From Klenkia marina (GTDB taxonomy: Bacteria; Actinomycetota; Actinomycetes; Mycobacteriales; Geodermatophilaceae), in assembly GCF_900101025.1 (NCBI RefSeq), contig NZ_FMUH01000009.1:1-64000 (forward strand): a stretch of 64,000 nt of DNA. Reading direction: 5' to 3'. Below are positions 59,122 to 64,000 of this stretch, piece after piece. Position 1 is the first letter of the stretch, and each line of letters opens with the position of its first letter. A model generated the notes under the pieces. It was not told the origin of the DNA. It searched no databases and saw nothing but the letters and a program-made list of their open reading frames with translations. A program made the translations under genes and the position numbers.

Positions 59122-60117
59122 TCAGCGGTGGTCCTGCCGACTGGCGTGTGTCACCCCGCCCGCGTCACTCTTCCTCCGCGGTCCGGGCGGGTGGACTCGT
59201 GCGGTCGCCGTGGCCACGAGGTCGCGGGCCGGGCCGGCGGGGGGTCGGTCGGTGGGCCCCACCCACACGGCCCGCAACCGTCGGCGCAGGTCCACCCCGG
59301 TGACGCCGATGGCGACCAACCGGCCGTCGCGCAGGTCACCGGCCACCGCCAGTCGGGGCAGGACGGCCGGGCCGAGCCCGGCCCGGACGGACTCCCGGAC
59401 GGCGGTCGCGGTGCTGAGCTCGAGCACCGGCGTCGGGCCCGGGGGGCCCAGGGCCTGCTCGAGAGCGGTGCGGGTGCCCGAGCCGACCTCGCGGGTGACG
59501 AGCGGGGTGCGGGCCAGCAGGGCGGCGGCCACCGGCCGTCGCCGACGGGCCCAGGGGTGGTCCGGAGCGACGACGAGCACCAGGTCGTCGGTGCCCACCA
59601 CGACCTGGGAGAGGTCGGCCAGGGGGTCCGGTCCCTCGACGAGACCCACGTCCACTGCCCCGGCGCGAACCAGGTCGGCCACGGCGGCGCTGTTGGTGGC
59701 CGTCAAGGTGATCTGCTCGACGCCCCCGTGCGCCCGCAGGGCGGCCAGCCACCCCGGGACCAGGTGCTCGGCCACGGTCATGCTCGCCGCCAACCGCAAT
59801 CGCGCCGATCCCCGGTGACGAAGTGCGGTCAGCCCGGCGTCCAGGTCGGTGGCGGCCTCGACCACGCGGGCCGCCCAGGCGGCGAACGCAGTCCCGGCGT
59901 CGGTGAGTCCGGTGCCGCGGGCCCGGCGATCGAGCACGGCGACGCCCACCTGCCGCTCGAGGGTGCGCAGCCGGGCCGAGGCGGCCTGCTGGCTGACACC
60001 GTGCCGGCGCCCCGCGGCGCCGATGCTGCCGGTGGCCACCACGTCCAACAACAGTTCCAACGCCCCCAGCTCGGGCACGTGCGGACTCAGCGGCACGCCG
60101 TCAGCTCCGGCAGCCAT
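59122..60117 (-). CDS. LysR-family transcriptional regulator
   Basis: 331 residues. N-terminal winged helix (LELLLDVVATGSIGAAGRRH, GVSQQAASARLRTLERQVGV) and a C-terminal effector-binding domain of the periplasmic-binding fold (LVPGWLAALRAHG, VDVGLVEGPDPL). The gene is followed at its 5' side by a UDG-like gene, overlapping by 31 nt, and then by a divergent TDT transporter gene. LysR proteins often control the divergent neighbour, so the transporter is the best target. Effector unknown. Confidence 0.9.
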   Translation of the reverse strand: MAAGADGVPLSPHVPELGALELLLDVVATGSIGAAGRRHGVSQQAASARLRTLERQVGVAVLDRRARGTGLTDAGTAFAAWAARVVEAATDLDAGLTALRHRGSARLRLAASMTVAEHLVPGWLAALRAHGGVEQITLTATNSAAVADLVRAGAVDVGLVEGPDPLADLSQVVVGTDDLVLVVAPDHPWARRRRPVAAALLARTPLVTREVGSGTRTALEQALGPPGPTPVLELSTATAVRESVRAGLGPAVLPRLAVAGDLRDGRLVAIGVTGVDLRRRLRAVWVGPTDRPPAGPARDLVATATARVHPPGPRRKSDAGGVTHASRQDHR

Positions 60118-60701
60118 GCTGCTGCGGCGCCCAGGGCATGCTGCAACCGCTGGTCGGCCTCGGTTCGGGCGTGGGTGTTGCGCTGGGAGGGGTGCGGCAC
60201 CGCCAGGGTCACCACCGGGTGCACGGGTGGGTGCATCGTCAGGTACCGCATCCAGCCGGCCAGTGCCGCCGTCCCCAGCGGGACGACGACCCGCAACCGC
60301 GGGACCAGCTGGAGGACCTCGGCCAATGCTGGACCGGCCTCCGCCAGGTCGGCGGCCCGTGGGTTGCGCCAGGCCTCGGGGGTGCCCAGCGCCCACGGGA
60401 CGACGTTCCACCGCAGGCAGTCCACGGCCCGCAGCGGGGACGCTTCCCGCGCGGCCCGCAGCACCCGCGCCGTGGGGTCGGGGTTGTCCTCGGAGGAGAA
60501 CCCGCGTTCCCCCAGCGCCATCGTCGCCGGACCCGGGCTCTCCAGGAGCAGCAGCACCCGCGCACCGGTGCCCCCGCCGTGCGGGTCGAACCACGGCACC
60601 GCCCGACCTCGGCCCCGCCACCGCCGGACCAGCGCGTTCAGCGGCGCGACGTGCGGGTCGTCCAGCCGGGCGAGCTTGAGCTCTCGCAGTGTCTCCTGCA
60701 C
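60087..60701 (-). CDS. Uracil-DNA-glycosylase-superfamily protein
   Basis: About 204 residues. Motifs of the UDG fold are visible: VLLLLESPGPATM (in place of the GQDPY-like motif), CLRWNVVPW (N-containing strand), VVVPLGTAALAGW and the final HPSQRN (HPSP-like). Relatives with LLLLESP have not been shown to remove uracil, so activity is uncertain. GTG 60701 is used; an ATG at 60752 would add residues without family similarity. It overlaps the LysR gene. Confidence 0.78.
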   Translation of the reverse strand: MQETLRELKLARLDDPHVAPLNALVRRWRGRGRAVPWFDPHGGGTGARVLLLLESPGPATMALGERGFSSEDNPDPTARVLRAAREASPLRAVDCLRWNVVPWALGTPEAWRNPRAADLAEAGPALAEVLQLVPRLRVVVPLGTAALAGWMRYLTMHPPVHPVVTLAVPHPSQRNTHARTEADQRLQHALGAAAAWLPELTACR

Positions 60702-60805
60702 CGGTGGGACGCTAGGCCCTGGCACCGAGCGCCACAAGCTGGGCTTGTGCATGCACAACGACGCGGCGGCTACCGGCAGGGTCTGCACCAGCGCACGATG
60801 GACCC

Positions 60806-61924
60806 ATGACCAGCACGGCGACCCAGCCCACCCCCGGACCCGGCCTGTTCGGCAGTGACGACGACCGGCGACTGGCCGTGGCCAACATCGGCCCCAACTG
60901 GTTCGCCTCGGTCATGGGCACCTCCATCGTGGCCACCGCTGCAGCCACCCTGCCCGTCACCGTCCCGGGCCTGCAGGTCCTGGCACAGGTGGTGTGGGTG
61001 TTGGCCGGGGTGCTGCTGCTGGCCGTCTCGGCCGCCACCATCGCGCACTGGCGATACCACCCCGACACCGCCCGTGGGCACGCCGACAACCCGGTCATGG
61101 CGCACTTCTACGGCGCCCCACCGATGGGCCTGCTGGCCTTCGGCGTCGCCACCCACCTCGTCGGCGCCGACCTCATCGGCGCCACCGCAGCACTGTGGGT
61201 GTTCGCCGTCCTGTGGGTCGCCGGCACCGTCTACGGCCTGGTCACCGCCGTCGGCCTCCCGTACCTGGTCTTCACCCGCCACGACGTCGCAGAGGACGCC
61301 GCGTTCGGTGGGTGGCTGATGCCCGTCGTCCCGCCCATGGTGTCCGCGGCCACCGGCGCCCTGCTGGTCCCCGAACTGCCCGCCGGACAGCTGCGCACCA
61401 CCCTGTTCACCCTGTGCTGGTCGATGTTCGGGCTCTCGCTGCTGGCCAGCCTCGTGGTGATCACCTTGGTGTGGGGCCGACTGGCCCGGCACAAGATCGG
61501 CGCCGCCGCCATGGTGCCCACGCTGTGGATCGTGCTCGGCCCGTTGGGCCAGTCGATCACCGCCGCGAACAACCTGGGCAGCCAGGCCCACCTCGCCGTC
61601 CCCGAGCCCTACGCCACCGCCTTCCAGGCCATGGGGCTGGTCTACGGGCTCCCGGTGTGGGGGTTCGCGCTGATGTGGGCCGGCATCGCCCTCGCCGTCA
61701 CCGTCCGCACTGCCCGGGCGCACCTGCCCTTCACCCTCACCTGGTGGTCCTTCACCTTCCCCGTCGGCACCGTCGTCACCGGCACGTCCGGGCTCGCCCT
61801 GCACACCGGCGAGACCTTCCTGCAGGTCGCGGCCGTCATGCTCTTCGCCGCGCTGCTGGGGGCCTGGGCGACAGTCGCCCTGCGCACGGCGCGCGGGGTC
61901 CTCACCGGGGCCCTGCTGCGCTGA
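60806..61924 (+). CDS. TDT-family (TehA/SLAC1-like) membrane transporter
   Basis: 372 residues with about ten helices. The N-terminal signature IGPNWFASVMGTSIVATAA and later ITAANNLGSQA plus WWSFTFPVGTVVTG are typical of the tellurite-resistance/dicarboxylate (TDT) family, which includes anion channels and sulfite or malate exporters. ATG 60806 lies 104 nt from the divergent UDG-like gene. Sulfite export would suit the nearby sulfur genes, but this is speculative. Confidence 0.9.
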   Translation: MTSTATQPTPGPGLFGSDDDRRLAVANIGPNWFASVMGTSIVATAAATLPVTVPGLQVLAQVVWVLAGVLLLAVSAATIAHWRYHPDTARGHADNPVMAHFYGAPPMGLLAFGVATHLVGADLIGATAALWVFAVLWVAGTVYGLVTAVGLPYLVFTRHDVAEDAAFGGWLMPVVPPMVSAATGALLVPELPAGQLRTTLFTLCWSMFGLSLLASLVVITLVWGRLARHKIGAAAMVPTLWIVLGPLGQSITAANNLGSQAHLAVPEPYATAFQAMGLVYGLPVWGFALMWAGIALAVTVRTARAHLPFTLTWWSFTFPVGTVVTGTSGLALHTGETFLQVAAVMLFAALLGAWATVALRTARGVLTGALLR

Positions 61925-62391
61925 CCGTCGACCCCCGGGACATGCCAGGCACCCGACTGGGCCGGACCCGGGCGTCGCCTGGCAGGACAGCCAGTTCCGG
62001 CCCACAGAATGGGCCTCGGACGCGCAGCGGAGCTCTATCCACGGTTCCCGCAGTCACATCCGACCAGCCCGCTCCTGACACCACTGCACCACGGACGATC
62101 CATGCACATCGGGGACGACGACCGTCGGAGCCGAGCACTGCATCGACCCCGCAGACCAGGGCCCTAGCGGTTTCGGACCTAGTTGTGACACGGAATCCGT
62201 CGATCCATATACGGGGGATTGTGGGCTGCACCCGCACACGGTTCACACTGCTAGCAACCGCCCCGAGTGACGAACATGCTGCCGCGGTGGGTTGTGGATC
62301 AGCTCGGTCCAGATAATGCTGGCTGGCGGTCCAACACGTGGCCCGCTGCCGGCGGTGAAACAGTCCGCTCCCGGCAGTCGTGTCCTCGTTG
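61925..62391. other. Intergenic region containing the right near-repeat
   Basis: About 470 nt without a gene, between a rightward transporter gene and a leftward TauE operon end. It contains the 60-bp near-repeat at 62171-62230. No clear terminator stem was found for either gene. Confidence 0.5.
62171..62230 (+). repeat. 60-bp near-repeat, right copy
   Basis: Matches 19441-19500 at 46 of 60 positions without gaps, in the same orientation, 42.7 kb away. Shared blocks include TTTCGGA, AGTTGTG, AATCCGT, ATCC, TATA and GGGGG. See the left copy. Confidence 0.5.
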
Positions 62392-63168
62392 TCAGCGGAC
62401 CAGGCCGACGACGACCTGTACGAGCACCAACGCGGCGACGACGAAGACCAGCCAGGCGAACCAGCGCTTGAGTCGTGCGGTGTCCAGGCCGGCACCCAGT
62501 CGTCCGGCCACGAGTGCGGCGATCACGGCGGCGGCGGTGAAGCCGACGGTGATGGGCACGTCGATGGGCGCTTCGCCGGCGTGTGCGGCGAACCCGGCGG
62601 CGCTGTTGACGGCCACGATGACCAGCGAGGTGCCGATCGCGGTGGTCATGGGCAGCCCGAGCACGATCACCAGCACCGGGATGATGAGGAACCCACCCCC
62701 GACGCCGAGCAGGCCGGTGAGGAACCCGACGACCAGGCCGCCGGCGACGGTGCGGGGCAGGCAGCGCCGCCAGTTGACGGTCCCGTGGTCGGTGGCACAC
62801 GCGGCTCCGGTGGTGGGCTTGTCCTGCAGCATCCGCACGCCGGCGGCGATCATCAGTGCCGCGAACAGGGCGAGGACAACGTCGTCGGGTAGCAGCCGGT
62901 TGACCGCGGCTCCGGCAAAGGCTGTCGCCGCCCCGGCCGCCCCGAACACGACGGCGATGCGCCAGGCGATCTGCCCAGCACGCAGTCGGGGTAGGAGCGC
63001 GACGACGGCGGTGATTCCGACGACCAGCAGCGACGTGGCCACGGCCTGGGGCAGCGGTTGTCCGACGACGTAGACCAGGGCGGGTACGGCCAGGATCGAC
63101 CCGCCCCCGCCGAGGAGTCCGACGAGGGCGCCGATGACCAGGCCGAGGCCGATCGCTGCGGCGATCAC
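62392..63168 (-). CDS. Sulfite exporter TauE/SafE family protein
   Basis: 258 residues, about eight helices in two similar halves. Each half has the family glycine motif: GALVGLLGGGGSILAVPAL and GFLTGLLGVGGGFLIIPVL. The middle loop carries Cys (GAACATDHG). The family exports sulfite, sulfoacetate or related anions. It overlaps the rhodanese gene by 4 nt, so it is the last gene of a leftward sulfur-detoxification-type operon. Confidence 0.9.
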   Translation of the reverse strand: MIAAAIGLGLVIGALVGLLGGGGSILAVPALVYVVGQPLPQAVATSLLVVGITAVVALLPRLRAGQIAWRIAVVFGAAGAATAFAGAAVNRLLPDDVVLALFAALMIAAGVRMLQDKPTTGAACATDHGTVNWRRCLPRTVAGGLVVGFLTGLLGVGGGFLIIPVLVIVLGLPMTTAIGTSLVIVAVNSAAGFAAHAGEAPIDVPITVGFTAAAVIAALVAGRLGAGLDTARLKRWFAWLVFVVAALVLVQVVVGLVR

Positions 63169-63734
63169 CGGGCGGTGGTGGCGCTGCGCAGCACCTGCAG
63201 CACGTCGTCGAGGTGCACCGGGGTCTCCCCGCGGTTGTAGGGCAGCGCGGACAGCGCGGCGCCCATGGCGCAGGTGTCGGTGACCGCAGCGCCGGCCAGA
63301 CCGGCTCCGATGCCGCCGGCCAGGAAGCGGGCTCGGGGGAACCGGAGGGAGGCCAGCACGCTGCTCGCGATGATGGTGCCGGCGACCAGGCGGACCTGAC
63401 GTTCCAGAGCCCAGCGCTGCTTCCCTCGGCGCACGGTGTGGCCGTCGGCGGTGTGGGCGTTCATGCCGCCCTCGAGCACGGCCAGCTGCTCAGCGCCGGC
63501 CGAGGCCAGCGCGTCGTGCGCGGTACGGGCCCTCGATCCGGCCTGGCACACCAACACGACCGGGCCCTCCAGGGCGTCGGCCAGGGTGTTGGCGTGGGCC
63601 TGCACCAGGGGCAGGGGCACGTTGACCGCGCCGGGGATGTGGGCGGTCTCGAACTCTGCCGGTGTGCGGACGTCGACCACGGTGGCCGTGGTGGCGGCCA
63701 CCTCGGTGGGGCCGATGAGGGTGGGGCTGGTCAT
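63165..63734 (-). CDS. Rhodanese-domain protein with C-terminal membrane segment
   Basis: 189 residues. N-terminal rhodanese domain with VVDVRTPAEFETAHIPGAVN and active-site loop CQAGSR (Cys63 carries the persulfide). After residue 105 come two helices (VRLVAGTIIASSVLASLRFP and GIGAGLAGAAVTDTCAMGAAL) like the DUF2892/YgaP membrane part. It transfers sulfane sulfur at the membrane. Coupled by 4 nt to the TauE/SafE exporter gene. Confidence 0.9.
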   Translation of the reverse strand: MTSPTLIGPTEVAATTATVVDVRTPAEFETAHIPGAVNVPLPLVQAHANTLADALEGPVVLVCQAGSRARTAHDALASAGAEQLAVLEGGMNAHTADGHTVRRGKQRWALERQVRLVAGTIIASSVLASLRFPRARFLAGGIGAGLAGAAVTDTCAMGAALSALPYNRGETPVHLDDVLQVLRSATTAR

Positions 63735-63764
63735 GGGGCGTGGTCCTCGCAGGAGTGGGGTGGG

Positions 63765-63932
63765 TCAGGGACGGGTGAAGAGCCGGCGGAGGCGTCCTGG
63801 TTCACGGGGCTCAGCGGCGTGGCCGGGGCAGCGCTGGGCGGTGGGCACCCCGCGCATGACCTGGTCGACGTGCTGGCCGCAGCCGGCCCAGGTGGTCTTC
63901 CCGCAGGTGCGGCACGTGGCTGCGCGGCACAT
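63765..63932 (-). CDS. Small zinc-ribbon protein (55 aa)
   Basis: Encodes MCRAATCRTCGKTTWAGCGQ, then HVDQVMRGVPTAQRCPGH and a basic tail. The Cys/His pattern (CRTCG...CGQH...CPGH) is a compact zinc finger. Similar 50-60-residue proteins stand beside rhodanese genes in actinobacteria. It begins 1 nt after the stop of the next upstream gene and ends about 30 nt before the rhodanese start, so it is in the same operon. Role unknown. Confidence 0.72.
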   Translation of the reverse strand: MCRAATCRTCGKTTWAGCGQHVDQVMRGVPTAQRCPGHAAEPREPGRLRRLFTRP

Positions 63933-63933
63933 C

Positions 63934-64000
63934 TCAGACCGCCACGGACTCGGCGTGCAGACCAGCGGCCGCCGATCCGGTCTCCGGGTCGCCGTAGCCG
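63934..64000 (-). CDS. C-terminal end of a gene entering from the right edge
   Basis: The last 21 codons and stop of a leftward gene: GYGDPETGSAAAGLHAESVAV. It ends 1 nt from the start of the zinc-ribbon gene, so it belongs to the same operon. Too short to classify; a persulfide-handling enzyme such as an MBL-fold hydrolase would be typical of this operon type. Confidence 0.5.
   Translation of the reverse strand, partial: GYGDPETGSAAAGLHAESVAV

Noticed and set aside
58614-59303. Several overlapping open frames in the 58.6-59.3 kb gap
   Set aside because: Low-complexity Arg/Pro/Gly composition, no ribosome sites and no motifs; typical spurious frames of high-GC DNA.
53745-62230. The 60-bp near-repeats as true attL/attR of the tyrosine recombinase
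   Set aside because: The recombinase is not next to either copy, the copies are only about 77% identical across their whole length, and no tRNA gene was seen at either end. Kept only as a possibility in the findings.
1-64000. tRNA and rRNA genes
   Set aside because: No tRNA T-loop/acceptor pattern or rRNA-like sequence was noticed on either strand; a tRNAscan run would be decisive.

Overview
The window is GC-rich DNA from an actinomycete (Actinomycetota). Clear markers are Lsr2, the SCO6880-type conjugation protein, a MAB_1171c-family membrane protein, DUF4913 and the frequent GTG starts. The genus cannot be fixed from the sequence; a Geodermatophilaceae-like organism is only a guess. Partition, replication, mobilisation, conjugation and toxin-antitoxin genes make a plasmid or a large integrated conjugative element the likely setting for at least 19.5-57.5 kb.

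Region 1 (1-19.3 kb) is a metal and extracytoplasmic redox island. It starts inside a cytochrome c oxidase subunit I gene (ctaD). Next come a BlaI-type repressor with its M56 membrane metallopeptidase, a cupredoxin lipoprotein, an M23 peptidase, apolipoprotein N-acyltransferase (lnt) and a CcsB/CcsA haem-export protein. A leftward operon encodes a DsbA-like oxidase, VKOR, a TlpA-like lipoprotein and CcdA. These are the parts needed to fold, metallate and lipidate exported copper and haem proteins. Four look-alike operator sites (877, 2380, 3685 and 9863) suggest that the BlaI/M56 pair controls them together. A cadmium/zinc-type operon follows (CadC-like regulator, P1B ATPase, CadD, LspA). A copper set then appears under three CsoR-like boxes (DUF6153-like, DUF305, DUF4396 and CopB).

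Region 2 (19.4-28.1 kb) holds LigC-type DNA ligase, a ParA/RHH-ParB partition operon flanked by short repeats, a winged-helix Rep candidate, and a leftward XRE / ImmA-IrrE / MAB_1171c / PAP2 operon.

Region 3 (28.2-42.6 kb) is a compact actinobacterial conjugation module: ten rightward genes (lipoprotein, M23 hydrolase, DUF6668, TM proteins, VirB6-like, SCO6880, VirB4, VirD4, DUF4913). Facing it is a leftward MobC / relaxase / coiled-coil operon with large dyads upstream (candidate oriT). A PIN/HTH toxin-antitoxin pair follows.

Region 4 (42.6-57.9 kb) is accessory. It contains a second ParB-like protein, many small hypotheticals and Lsr2. It also carries three neighbouring proteins with HEPN-type R-x4-6-H motifs, the last one coupled to a tyrosine recombinase. 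A small tandem-repeat protein, an MbcTA (Xre-RES) module with a divergent unknown 405-aa protein, and a decayed paralogue of the 48.3-kb gene complete it.

Region 5 (58-64 kb) looks more chromosomal: GNAT, LysR, a UDG-like protein, a TDT-family transporter, and a leftward sulfur operon (TauE/SafE, rhodanese, zinc-ribbon). Two 60-bp direct near-repeats (19441 and 62171) bracket regions 2 to 5.
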